Positions 38,370 through 46,237 of a DNA stretch of 64,000 nucleotides are shown piece after piece. The number at the start of each line of letters is the position of its first letter. Within the stretch, counting starts at the first letter, position 1. The stretch is taken from positions 62,001 through 126,000 of the forward strand of contig NZ_JH932292.1 in the NCBI RefSeq assembly GCF_000301035.1, given 5' to 3'. This stretch comes from Facklamia hominis CCUG 36813 (GTDB taxonomy: Bacteria > Bacillota > Bacilli > Lactobacillales > Aerococcaceae). The position numbers were made by a program, and so were the translations under genes. Below the pieces are notes generated by a model. That model ran no database searches, was not told where the DNA came from, and saw only the letters and a list, made by a program, of their open reading frames with translations.

Positions 38370-39362
38370 TTAAATTCGATGATTGAGTGTTTTTTCAGCG
38401 AGTGCAAGGTCATCAGCTAGATCCTGATAGGTTTTTGCATGAAATTGTAGATAATCGTCTGTGATTTCTTGAGCTAAACGATCAATGACTTGGGCGGATT
38501 TTTCTAGGATGAGATAGCTTTCTTTATTTTTAGCTACATGTCGATTAATCTCATTGTATTTTTTTAAGATATCTTCGAGTTGGGGGAGTAAATTGATTAA
38601 AAAATTTCCAGCTAAAAGTCGACGCTGGGGCTGATTTACAATATCTTTAAAATAGTTTTTTAGAATATCTATTAAATGATAATTTGCTTCAATTGCTCGC
38701 ATTTTAGCATTTTTGGCCAATTCTTGTTCAATGGATTTTATTTGATCACGACTAGTCTGCATTTGTTGTCTAAAATGATCAATTTCTTGATCACTAAGTC
38801 CTGCTTCCTGATACAGTTTTAATCGTTCGGGGCGAAGTTTGTTTTTAGATTTAGTTTTATTTTTTTGGATTTTAGATGATTTTAAATGATTTCCTGTAAT
38901 TTTGTTAAAGAGACCAGAAATAACAGCAGTTCCGATAACTAAAAGGGTAATCACTCGTATATCGTCCATAAAATTAAATAAACTGAATGGATATTGATTG
39001 TCTGTGTAGGCGATAAGTAGATAAATGGATATAAAAATTTGAATGGTATAATAAGACTTTGAGTTCATTTGATATCCGAGTATATTTTCTAAGATGAATA
39101 GACAGCCAATTAACAGCCAACAGCTTAATATAATGAGTATAATAGGATAGAGGCTAAGCTGGAAAACAAATCCGCTAATAAAACATATAAATTGTGAGAT
39201 AATTGTAGCAATAAAGAGTTTTTTTAGAGATTGTGTGGATTCACCAAGAAAAACTTGCTTTAAATTTTTGCCTTGATTAAAATCTTGATTGAGGTGTTTA
39301 ATATATTGAAAAAGATTTCCATATAGATAAATATAAAAGGCTAACTTAAAAAACGTGATCAT
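38370..39362 (-). CDS. XpaC-like membrane protein
   Basis: 330 residues. The N-terminal half has four or five membrane segments (to about residue 155). The C-terminal half is soluble and helical, starting with RPERLKLYQEAGLSDQEI, and resembles the XpaC domain. That family is named after an indolyl-phosphate hydrolysis phenotype, but no phosphatase motif is visible here. GGAGGGACAATC precedes the start on the minus strand. Co-transcribed with telA downstream; the pairing supports both assignments. Confidence 0.8.
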   Translation of the reverse strand: MITFFKLAFYIYLYGNLFQYIKHLNQDFNQGKNLKQVFLGESTQSLKKLFIATIISQFICFISGFVFQLSLYPIILIILSCWLLIGCLFILENILGYQMNSKSYYTIQIFISIYLLIAYTDNQYPFSLFNFMDDIRVITLLVIGTAVISGLFNKITGNHLKSSKIQKNKTKSKNKLRPERLKLYQEAGLSDQEIDHFRQQMQTSRDQIKSIEQELAKNAKMRAIEANYHLIDILKNYFKDIVNQPQRRLLAGNFLINLLPQLEDILKKYNEINRHVAKNKESYLILEKSAQVIDRLAQEITDDYLQFHAKTYQDLADDLALAEKTLNHRI

Positions 39363-39466
39363 GATTGTCCCTCCTCTAGTACAATTATAATAGCATACTG
39401 AGTTGAAATGCTAGATCAGACTTAAGGCTTATTTTGAGAACTAATTATAAAGGAGTTGTTATAGCG

Positions 39467-40048
39467 ATGTCTTCGATTCGTTTTATTCAGGAAAATCAAA
39501 CATTAAAAGAGCAGGAAGTTTTTAAGGGAAAAATGTTGCGCGTTTTTTCAAATCAAATTCAACTACCAAATGGAATCCAAGTACAACGTGAATTAGTTCA
39601 CCATTTGCCAGCGGTTGCTATTTTAGCTATTAATGAAAGACAGCAAGTCTGTTTAGTGAAGCAGTATCGACCTGCAGTGGCTAGTGATTTGTTGGAGATA
39701 CCTGCAGGTTTAATCGATCGAATTGAAGGTCAATTGGAAGAACCAATTTGTGCCGCTAAGCGTGAACTTGAGGAAGAAACGAGTTATCAAGCAAAAACTT
39801 GGGTCAAAGGGCCTTCTTTTTACGTTTCACCAGGCTTTTTAGATGAAAAAATTTATTTATTCTTCGCTAAGAATCTTGAGTTGGTTGAGGACGCTTTACC
39901 TCAAGATGATGATGAAGATGTAAGCTGTGAATGGTATGATCGCGAGCAAGTTGAATCGATGCTAGAGCAGGGAGAAATTCAAGATCTTAAAACATTATTT
40001 GCATTGCAGATTTTTTTAGGAACAGGAGGTTATCATGGGGTTATTTAA
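39467..40048 (+). CDS. Nudix hydrolase, ADP-ribose pyrophosphatase type
   Basis: 193 residues. The Nudix helix core AAKRELEEETSY is present, with LVKQYRPA and LEIPAGLID upstream, as in NudF-like ADP-ribose pyrophosphatases that cut ADP-ribose to AMP and ribose 5-phosphate. The loop before the helix seems about four residues longer than in Bacillus NudF, and the final Gly of the box is Ser. ATG 39467 is the likely start, 11 bp from AAGGAG. The end overlaps the next gene by 14 bases, giving a nudix-small protein-mtnN operon. Confidence 0.9.
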   Translation: MSSIRFIQENQTLKEQEVFKGKMLRVFSNQIQLPNGIQVQRELVHHLPAVAILAINERQQVCLVKQYRPAVASDLLEIPAGLIDRIEGQLEEPICAAKRELEEETSYQAKTWVKGPSFYVSPGFLDEKIYLFFAKNLELVEDALPQDDDEDVSCEWYDREQVESMLEQGEIQDLKTLFALQIFLGTGGYHGVI

Positions 40049-40442
40049 GCGAAAAAAAGCCAATAAGCAAAGTACTTATCAAGAATATTTAGATTATTTA
40101 CAGAATAAATCGATAGTCGATGAAACTCCTTCTACTTCATGGGATTCATTAAATGAATCGATAGAAGATAATATTTATAACTCAAATAGGGAACATAAAG
40201 AAAATAGTAATGATACTGAAGTGTCTAATGTTTATTATAATTTAGATGGATTTGATGAAAATACTCAAACTATCTCCTCAGTGACGTCAGATGTTGTAGA
40301 AAATGATACGCTAGATCTTCAAAATTCTCATAATCTTCAGAGGTCACGTTATTCCTATCGTATAGATCACTTTTTAAATAATGGTATCCTCATTGTAGGT
40401 GTTCTTTTGTTGCTAGTACTATTGATTGCATTCTTAGCTTAG
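40035..40442 (+). CDS. Small acidic tail-anchored membrane protein, function unknown
   Basis: 135 residues. A basic start (MGLFKRKKANK) is followed by an Asn/Asp/Ser-rich polar region and a single C-terminal membrane helix (about 115-134, ILIVGVLLLLVLLIAFL). The protein would face the cytoplasm with its tail in the membrane, or be anchored the other way round. I do not recognise a family. CAGGAGG lies 7 bp before ATG 40035, inside the end of the nudix gene, and mtnN begins 9 bp after the stop, so it is firmly within the operon. Confidence 0.75.
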   Translation: MGLFKRKKANKQSTYQEYLDYLQNKSIVDETPSTSWDSLNESIEDNIYNSNREHKENSNDTEVSNVYYNLDGFDENTQTISSVTSDVVENDTLDLQNSHNLQRSRYSYRIDHFLNNGILIVGVLLLLVLLIAFLA

Positions 40443-40451
40443 GAGGGAACT

Positions 40452-41159
40452 ATGGTAAAAAAAATTGGAATAATTGGAGCGATGGAGGAAGAAATTCGAT
40501 TGTTATTACAATCGATGGACTCCATTAAAAAAACGACGTATTATTTTTTTGACTTTTATGAAGGAGTGTTATCGGGCAATACGGTGGTGCTTTGTCAATC
40601 AGGTATCGGTAAAGTAAATGCGAGTATCTGTGTTAGCTTAATGAAAGTTTTATTTGATGTTGATTTATTAATTAATACCGGCACAGCTGGTGGTGTTGAT
40701 CCGGGTTTAACAGTGGGGGATTTAGTAATAGGTCAGAGTTTAGTTCACCATGATGTTGATGTAACAGCATTTGATTATGAAATTGGTCAAATGGCAGGAA
40801 TGCCCATTGTTTATTATTCAGATGGTCTCTTGCTTCAAAAAGCCAGGGAAGCTGCTGACTCTCTACAAATGAGAGCTGTTGTAGGTCAAATAGCTTCAGG
40901 CGATCAATTTGTTAGCCATGCTCAGTCGATTGATCAAATTAAAGCTAAGTTTCCTCATGTTAGGGCGGTTGAAATGGAATCTGCTGCGATTGCTCAAGCA
41001 TCTTATGTTTTAGATGTTCCTTTTGTGATTATCCGGGCGATTTCTGATAATGGTGACCAAGAAGCCGCCTTATCCTTTGATGAATTTTTAATTCAAGCTG
41101 GCGCTCGCTCCGCTAAATTGGTAAAGGCTCTTTTACTACAAATTAACTATGAAATATAA
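40452..41159 (+). CDS. mtnN: 5'-methylthioadenosine/S-adenosylhomocysteine nucleosidase
   Basis: 235 residues. It cleaves MTA and SAH, recycling methylation by-products and feeding AI-2 synthesis. Family signatures: IGAMEEEI at the N-terminus, GIGKVNA, NTGTAGG, the substrate segment VEMESAAIAQ (catalytic Glu) and RAISDNGD with the catalytic Asp. ATG 40452 follows TAGGAGGGAAC. Third gene of the nudix operon; a terminator follows. Confidence 0.96.
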   Translation: MVKKIGIIGAMEEEIRLLLQSMDSIKKTTYYFFDFYEGVLSGNTVVLCQSGIGKVNASICVSLMKVLFDVDLLINTGTAGGVDPGLTVGDLVIGQSLVHHDVDVTAFDYEIGQMAGMPIVYYSDGLLLQKAREAADSLQMRAVVGQIASGDQFVSHAQSIDQIKAKFPHVRAVEMESAAIAQASYVLDVPFVIIRAISDNGDQEAALSFDEFLIQAGARSAKLVKALLLQINYEI

Positions 41160-41176
41160 AGAATACTAAAAGTAAT

Positions 41177-41212
41177 AGCGCTTATCTGATCCAGATGAGT
41201 GCTTTTTATTTT
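41177..41212 (+). terminator. Intrinsic terminator after mtnN
   Basis: A 12-bp stem AGCGCTTATCTG/CAGATGAGTGCT with two G-U pairs, an ATC loop and a T-rich tail. Confidence 0.85.
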
Positions 41213-41256
41213 TTTGAATTATAAGAATATTGATTTTTAAAAATAAAGATTTTAAG

Positions 41257-41285
41257 TAAACATTAAAAGAGGCTTATGTTATAAT
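41257..41285 (+). promoter_or_regulatory. Promoter of the DUF1538 / P-II operon
   Basis: TAAACA (41257-41262), 17 bp, TATAAT (41280-41285) with an upstream TGT (extended -10); about 34 bp ahead of the gene start. Confidence 0.65.
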
Positions 41286-41319
41286 ATTATTAAATAATTA
41301 ACTAAAAAGGAGGACATAT

Positions 41320-42789
41320 ATGGGTTTGTTATTAGACAAGTTAAAAGAAGTCTTAGCAGCTGTTTTACCGATTATTTTTATTGTCTTGATTCTATGTACA
41401 TTTTTTGTTCATGTTTCAAGTGATATGTTAATTCGATTTTTGTTGGGAGGATTATTTTTAATTATCGGATTAACAATTTTCCTTTTCGGTGTTGATGTTG
41501 GAATGGCACCTATAGGACAACACATGGGGCGAGCAGTTGCTCGATCAACTGCAAGATGGATGGTAGGTGCATTAAGTTTTGTGATTGGTTTTTCAGTTAC
41601 TGTAGCTGAACCCGACTTACTAATTTTAGGTCAAGAGGTTTCGGATGCTATGGGAGGGCTACTTTCCACACAATTGATTGTTTTTATGGTCTCAATCGGA
41701 GTTGGATTTATGGTCTCTTTTGGAGTTTATCGGATATTATCTTCTTTTCCAATGAAGTATTTTTTTGCGATATGTTATGGATTGATTGCTGTGATGTCAC
41801 TCTTAGTTTCTAACGATTTCTTAGCGATCGCTTTTGATGCTTCTGGTGCGACGACAGGGGCTCTAACCACTCCGTTTATTCTAGCCTTATCAGCTTCTGT
41901 ATCAGCAAGAAAAGGGGGAAAACAGGCGGAGGAAGACTCCTTTGGACTGGTTGGAGCGATGTCAGTTGGGCCTATTTTAGCAGTGTTGTTGATGGCGCTG
42001 ATATTTAATACGACATTTCAAGGTGTTGAGGCTGAGTACGTCTATACACAAGGAATCCTTAGTCCATTTGTACATGCAATCGGGCATACTTTTAAAGAAT
42101 CATTGCTTGCTTTAGCTCCCCTAATTATCGTGTTCTTTATTATGAATAAGACCTTATTCCAATTAAAAAAATCTGAGTTGACGGATATTTTTAAGGGGAT
42201 TATTTACGTTTTAGTTGGTTTGGTCTTGTTCTTAATCGGTGTGAATCAAGGATTCATGGATATGGGGCGTTATCTTGGTTCACACTTGGCTGAAAATTAT
42301 TTGTTTTTTCTACCCTTTTTAGGCTTTATTATTGGTATGGTGGTTGTTTTAGCGGAACCTGCAGTCCATGTTTTGGGTGATCAGGTGGAAGAGGTAACCG
42401 GGGGATATATAAATAATCGTTTGCTCTTAGGATCGCTTTCAATCGGGGTAGGAATAGCCCTTGCAGCCTCTTTATACCGTATTATGACTCCTTCTATTCA
42501 AATTTGGCACTATCTTTTGCCAGGATTCTTACTAGCCGTAATTTTATCTTTATTTGTCGATGATCTTTTTACTGGGATTGCTTTTGATGCGGGGGGAGTA
42601 GCATCTGGACCGATGACAGCTACTTTTATTCTAGCTTTTGCACAAGGCGCTGCCACTTTTATTCCTCATGCTAATAGTGTGACGGATGGTTTTGGGGTAA
42701 TTGCAACGGTTGCTATGACACCAGTGGTCATGATACAATTATTGGGCTTAATTTTTAAGATTAAACTAAAGAAGACACAATCAAATTAG
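41320..42789 (+). CDS. DUF1538 membrane protein with two repeats
   Basis: 489 residues, about 12 membrane segments in two homologous halves (about 1-235 and 260-480). Each half repeats three landmarks: an AEPxLxxLGxxV segment (VAEPDLLILGQEV and LAEPAVHVLGDQV), an AFDAxG loop (AFDASGATTGALTTPFIL and AFDAGGVASGPMTATFIL), and a DxFGxxxxxxxxP loop. This duplicated inverted-looking layout suggests a transporter or channel; the substrate is unknown. It is followed 13 bp later by a tandem P-II protein, probably its cytoplasmic regulator. AAAAAGGAGG precedes ATG 41320. Confidence 0.9.
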   Translation: MGLLLDKLKEVLAAVLPIIFIVLILCTFFVHVSSDMLIRFLLGGLFLIIGLTIFLFGVDVGMAPIGQHMGRAVARSTARWMVGALSFVIGFSVTVAEPDLLILGQEVSDAMGGLLSTQLIVFMVSIGVGFMVSFGVYRILSSFPMKYFFAICYGLIAVMSLLVSNDFLAIAFDASGATTGALTTPFILALSASVSARKGGKQAEEDSFGLVGAMSVGPILAVLLMALIFNTTFQGVEAEYVYTQGILSPFVHAIGHTFKESLLALAPLIIVFFIMNKTLFQLKKSELTDIFKGIIYVLVGLVLFLIGVNQGFMDMGRYLGSHLAENYLFFLPFLGFIIGMVVVLAEPAVHVLGDQVEEVTGGYINNRLLLGSLSIGVGIALAASLYRIMTPSIQIWHYLLPGFLLAVILSLFVDDLFTGIAFDAGGVASGPMTATFILAFAQGAATFIPHANSVTDGFGVIATVAMTPVVMIQLLGLIFKIKLKKTQSN

Positions 42790-42802
42790 AGGAGGTTATT
42801 CA

Positions 42803-43450
42803 ATGCGAACAGTTTTATTTTTAGCCATTGTTAAAAATCATACCGCCTCATTTTTCTTAGAAAAAGCGCGTCAAGCTGGCGCGAGAGGTGGCACGATTAT
42901 TCGAGCAGAAGGGACCGTTAATCATCCTGTTTTAAATTTTTTAGGGCTTCATGATTCAAAAAGAGAAGCTTTATTGATGCTTGTTGAGAAAACTCAAGAA
43001 GAGCATCTGCATAGAGTACTCGAGGATGAATGTCATCTATCAAAGAAGGGTGAAGGGGTCTTGTTTTCATTTGATACGACCTCTGTTTATGGGAGTCAAC
43101 GTATTCATGAGGATTTTAATGAGGAGGAGAACGGATTGGCATTACATCAGTTAATTGTAACAATTGTAGATCGGGACCTTGGGGATGAGGTAGTAAAGGC
43201 TGCTCGTCAAGTTGGTGCGAGTGGTGCAACTATTTTGCATGGCAGAGGCTTAGGATCAAAAAAGGAATCTAAAATTTTTAATATTCAGATTGAACCTGAA
43301 AAAGAAATAGTTTTGATGGTTGTTGAATCAAAAAATGTGATCCAAATTGTTCAAGCCATAGATCATGAATTAGACATTAATCGTCCTGGTGCGGGAATTG
43401 TTTTTACAATGAATGTTAATAATGCTACGGGATTATTTGAAGAAGTATAG
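42803..43450 (+). CDS. Tandem P-II-like regulatory protein
   Basis: 215 residues made of two GlnB-like ferredoxin-fold domains. The first is about 1-100 (FLAIVKNHTASFFLEKARQAGARGGTII). The second is about 112-215 (LIVTIVDRDLGDEVVKAARQVGASGATIL). Both halves share the ARQxGAxGxTI motif and a matching GxGxxF strand near the end. P-II proteins sense nucleotides or metabolites and act on membrane transporters. No uridylylated Tyr T-loop of GlnB type is evident. GAGGAGGTTATTCA precedes the ATG, 13 bp after the DUF1538 gene. Confidence 0.9.
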   Translation: MRTVLFLAIVKNHTASFFLEKARQAGARGGTIIRAEGTVNHPVLNFLGLHDSKREALLMLVEKTQEEHLHRVLEDECHLSKKGEGVLFSFDTTSVYGSQRIHEDFNEEENGLALHQLIVTIVDRDLGDEVVKAARQVGASGATILHGRGLGSKKESKIFNIQIEPEKEIVLMVVESKNVIQIVQAIDHELDINRPGAGIVFTMNVNNATGLFEEV

Positions 43451-43457
43451 AGAGACC

Positions 43458-43487
43458 AAGGCTACGACATGAGGGTCGTAGCCTTTT
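43458..43487 (+). terminator. Intrinsic terminator after the P-II gene
   Basis: A perfect 11-bp stem AAGGCTACGAC/GTCGTAGCCTT with a 6-base loop, then TTATA. Confidence 0.88.
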
Positions 43488-43617
43488 ATATGCTTTTGTT
43501 AATTGGATTGATTATAATTACTTATTTGACTATTCGTTAAAAGTGACTTAGAAGTAATTAGCAACTTTGAATTTTTTTAAAAATAGTCATTTAGATTACT
43601 AAATTGTTTAAAACGGA

Positions 43618-43646
43618 TTGAAAGTTGAAAAAGAATAGGGTATATT
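43618..43646 (+). promoter_or_regulatory. Promoter of the mgtE leader transcript
   Basis: TTGAAA (43618-43623), exactly 17 bp, TATATT (43641-43646). Predicted start near 43653, 25 bases before the leader ORF. Confidence 0.75.
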
Positions 43647-43677
43647 TAGTCAGTAAGTGAGAAGGAAGGTGATTTTA

Positions 43678-43791
43678 ATGGATTCGCATGATAGTCAATC
43701 GGATGATTATCCTTTGTGTTTTAGTCATATGATTAAATGGCAAATTAAATCTCAGCGAATTCATTTGATTCGCCGATTTTTTGCAGTTTAA
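43678..43791 (+). CDS. Putative 37-residue leader peptide upstream of mgtE
   Basis: A short reading frame with a strong ribosome site (AGAAGGAAGGTGA, 6 bp from the ATG) behind a good promoter. The peptide begins MDSHDSQSDDYP, with four Asp and a Pro in the first twelve residues, and ends basic and aromatic (LIRRFFAV). An intrinsic-terminator-like hairpin overlaps its last third. Its layout recalls the acidic/proline leader peptide MgtL of enterobacteria, which makes ribosomes fall off at low magnesium, though there is no sequence relationship. It lies 54 bp before mgtE. That it is translated and regulatory is inference. Confidence 0.6.
   Translation: MDSHDSQSDDYPLCFSHMIKWQIKSQRIHLIRRFFAV
43755..43782 (+). 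terminator. Putative attenuator in the mgtE leader
   Basis: GCGAAT/ATTCGC stem (6 bp, 7-base loop) followed by CGA and six T. It is weak, as expected for a conditional terminator. Its 5' arm and loop (43755-43765) can instead pair over 11 bp (one G-U) with 43677-43687, which contains the leader ORF start codon. Confidence 0.5.
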
Positions 43792-43845
43792 TCCACTGAA
43801 TAAGACACTGAAACGATGTTTTTGTGTTTAAAAAGGAGGATTTAA

Positions 43846-45174
43846 ATGGTTAATAGAATATATTCAAGTCAAGAATTAAAAGACTTACAGCAACATCTGA
43901 ATAAGATGAACCCTGTCGATTTGGCAGAACATTTTTCCAACTTAACTCCTTATGAAGTTGCAATTCGAATTAAGTTATTGAATAAGGATTTATTAGCAGA
44001 TACATTTGCGGAGTTAACAAAAGATAAAAAACTAGAAATTATTCAAATTTTATCACAAGATCGTATTCAGGAATTAATGCAGGAGCTTGATGAAGATGAA
44101 TTAGTTGATACTCTGCAAGAAATGCCTGCCAATATGGTTAAACAGATTATGACACGTTATATTGATGAGGATCGTCGGCCTATTATTAATCAGTTGTTAG
44201 GCTATCCAGAAGACAGTGTCGGTTCAATTATGTCAGTTCGATTTATATCTTGTAAAATGAACGATCCCATTGATGAGGTGAAACAAGCAGTTCTAAATTC
44301 TGATCTTGATGCTGACAAGCTCGAACAAATTTGGGTGACCGACCCTTATTTAAAACTAATTGGTTTTGTCTTCTTGGCGGATCTTTTTCGAGCGAAAGAA
44401 GATAATTTGATGCCTTTAATGCAGTCTGTGAACCGAACTGTTTCGGCTCATGATGATCAAGAAGTAGTTGCTAAGTTAGCCTTACGTTATGATTTATCCC
44501 AAGTTCCAGTAGTCGATCGTGAAAATCGATTAATCGGGACAGTACCTGTGGAATGGGCCATTGATGTTGTACGTGAAGAATATGATGAAGACTTATCCAA
44601 TATTCACGGGATTACCGATGAACCGGATGAAGGATATTTAGAATCTTCCAACTTTGCAATTGCCAAGTCTCGTACGACTTGGTTGGTTATTTGTCTAGTG
44701 ACAGCAACGATAACCGGATTTATTATTCATCGTTATGAGAGTATGTTAGCAGGATCAGTCGCTTTAGCCGCCTATATTCCAATGTTGATGGATTCGGGTG
44801 GGAACGCAGGAAGTCAAGCTTCGACTACGGTTATCCGCTCGCTTTTTACAGGTGATATTACTTTATCAAACTTTTTTCAAGTCATGTTCAAAGAAATGTC
44901 CATTGGTATATATGTCGGAGTTATTTTGGCGGTAGTTAATTTTTTAAGAATTTTGATCATGGATAATGTACCAATTAGCATAAATTTAACGGTTTCTTTT
45001 ACGTTAATTATCACTGTAATTATTTCTAAAATAATGGGTGGAATTCTGCCACTTATTGCAGAAAAGTTAAAGATTGATCCGACAGTTATGGCAGGGCCGA
45101 TCATTACAACAATTGTGGATACTGTATCTTTATTAATTTATTTTGAAGTTGCAAGTTTGATGTTAGGATTATAA
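43846..45174 (+). CDS. mgtE: Magnesium transporter MgtE
   Basis: 442 residues with the three MgtE parts. These are an N-terminal helical magnesium-sensing domain (about 1-130), a pair of CBS domains (about 135-255, starting GSIMSVRFISCKM) and a five-helix pore domain (about 280-442) with the signature DSGGNAGSQASTTVIRSL. It is a homodimeric Mg2+ channel gated by cytosolic magnesium. AAAAGGAGGATTTAA precedes ATG 43846. It is likely controlled by the leader upstream rather than by a standard M-box, which I do not see. Confidence 0.96.
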   Translation: MVNRIYSSQELKDLQQHLNKMNPVDLAEHFSNLTPYEVAIRIKLLNKDLLADTFAELTKDKKLEIIQILSQDRIQELMQELDEDELVDTLQEMPANMVKQIMTRYIDEDRRPIINQLLGYPEDSVGSIMSVRFISCKMNDPIDEVKQAVLNSDLDADKLEQIWVTDPYLKLIGFVFLADLFRAKEDNLMPLMQSVNRTVSAHDDQEVVAKLALRYDLSQVPVVDRENRLIGTVPVEWAIDVVREEYDEDLSNIHGITDEPDEGYLESSNFAIAKSRTTWLVICLVTATITGFIIHRYESMLAGSVALAAYIPMLMDSGGNAGSQASTTVIRSLFTGDITLSNFFQVMFKEMSIGIYVGVILAVVNFLRILIMDNVPISINLTVSFTLIITVIISKIMGGILPLIAEKLKIDPTVMAGPIITTIVDTVSLLIYFEVASLMLGL

Positions 45175-45250
45175 TGAATTATTTTTCTAACGGGTATGCG
45201 ACAGCCTGCATAAGAGTTGTAAAATTTTAAAGTCATAGAGACAAAATATA

Positions 45251-45297
45251 AAACAGGGTTGATGAAAGAGCTTAGCTCTTTCATCAACCCTGTTTTA
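45251..45297 (+). terminator. Long convergent terminator between mgtE and the PrsW-like gene
   Basis: A perfect 21-bp inverted repeat (AAACAGGGTTGATG... with its complement) around a TTA loop, with A/T ends suitable for both strands. Confidence 0.93.
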
Positions 45298-45303
45298 ATC
45301 AAT

Positions 45304-46140
45304 TCACTGTTTAAAATATATGAGCGTTTGTTGCTTAAAAAGTGGATTAATTGATTGATGGTCTAGTATTAAGACGATTGTCAAGTAGATGAGTGCTGTT
45401 ACTAGATTTAAGGTAATCGGGAGAAGGAAAAATTCACTGAGGGGTGAATTCCATATAAAATGTAGTAAAATAATTAAGCAGATGAGGCCTATTGCTTTTG
45501 GACCTTGAATTTTTTGATCAGTAGAAAACCAGTGTGAAAGGGCATATCCTGTAATTCCTGAGTAGACCCAATGTGAGCAGAATCCATTGCTTAATCGTGT
45601 GATTGCAGTGACAAGCGAATCATCTAAATTTTCCGCTAAAAAGACATAGGATAAGTCTTCTACCCATTGAAAACCCAAACCAACAAGGCAGCCAAGAATA
45701 AATAATTGGGCGGGAGTTTTGTAATTTAAGCAGTGAGCTAAAAGACCGACTAAAACTAACTTAATGACTTCTTCACCCACAGCTCCCGTAAAAGCTAGAA
45801 GGTAATCAAGAAAGGCTGATTGATCAAATTGCTGACCAAGCCAAGTATCTACAAAGTCATTATACTCAGCAGCTAGCCAACCTGTTGCAAAGCTACAAAC
45901 CAAGAATAGTAGACAGCAAGTTAACCAGTTGAATTGATTCCAACGTTTTGCTAAGTAGCCAATCCATATAAAAATGGCAATGGCCATTAGGAGAGGACCC
46001 ATCATTAGGTAGGCTTGCTGATTGGTTGAATAACTAAGGAAATTAGAGTCCATTAATTGAACGGATTCCCAATCTAATCCAAAAAAGAAAAGAAAGAGGA
46101 TTAAGATAAAAGAAGTTGTTTTTTTTCGATTAATTATCAT
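45304..46140 (-). CDS. PrsW family intramembrane metalloprotease
   Basis: 278 residues with about eight hydrophobic segments. PrsW-type motifs are present: GEEVIKL (Glu-Glu-x-x-Lys, near residue 118), FQWVEDLSYV (near 158), a His in CSHWVYSG (near 190) and a last His in LLHFIWNSP. Related proteases cut anti-sigma factors (B. subtilis PrsW acts on RsiW), but no sigma/anti-sigma pair is in this window. The target is unknown. It is a single leftward gene. Confidence 0.82.
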   Translation of the reverse strand: MIINRKKTTSFILILFLFFFGLDWESVQLMDSNFLSYSTNQQAYLMMGPLLMAIAIFIWIGYLAKRWNQFNWLTCCLLFLVCSFATGWLAAEYNDFVDTWLGQQFDQSAFLDYLLAFTGAVGEEVIKLVLVGLLAHCLNYKTPAQLFILGCLVGLGFQWVEDLSYVFLAENLDDSLVTAITRLSNGFCSHWVYSGITGYALSHWFSTDQKIQGPKAIGLICLIILLHFIWNSPLSEFFLLPITLNLVTALIYLTIVLILDHQSINPLFKQQTLIYFKQ

Positions 46141-46171
46141 AAAGCACCTTTATTTAATTATTATTAGTATA

Positions 46172-46204
46172 AAAGCAGCTGCAAAGTATTTGCGCAGCTG
46201 CTTA
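46172..46204 (-). terminator. Terminator after yebC
   Basis: AAGCAGCTG/CAGCTGCTT with an inner CAAA/TTTG extension; on the minus strand it is followed by TTTATA. Confidence 0.75.
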
Positions 46205-46237
46205 TTTAAGTCAAGTTCACTGGATTAGCCTTTTAAA

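Noticed and set aside
43491-43845. M-box magnesium riboswitch upstream of mgtE
   Set aside because: The leader is too short from its promoter and lacks the conserved M-box helices and core sequence as I know them; a short ORF and attenuator fit better.
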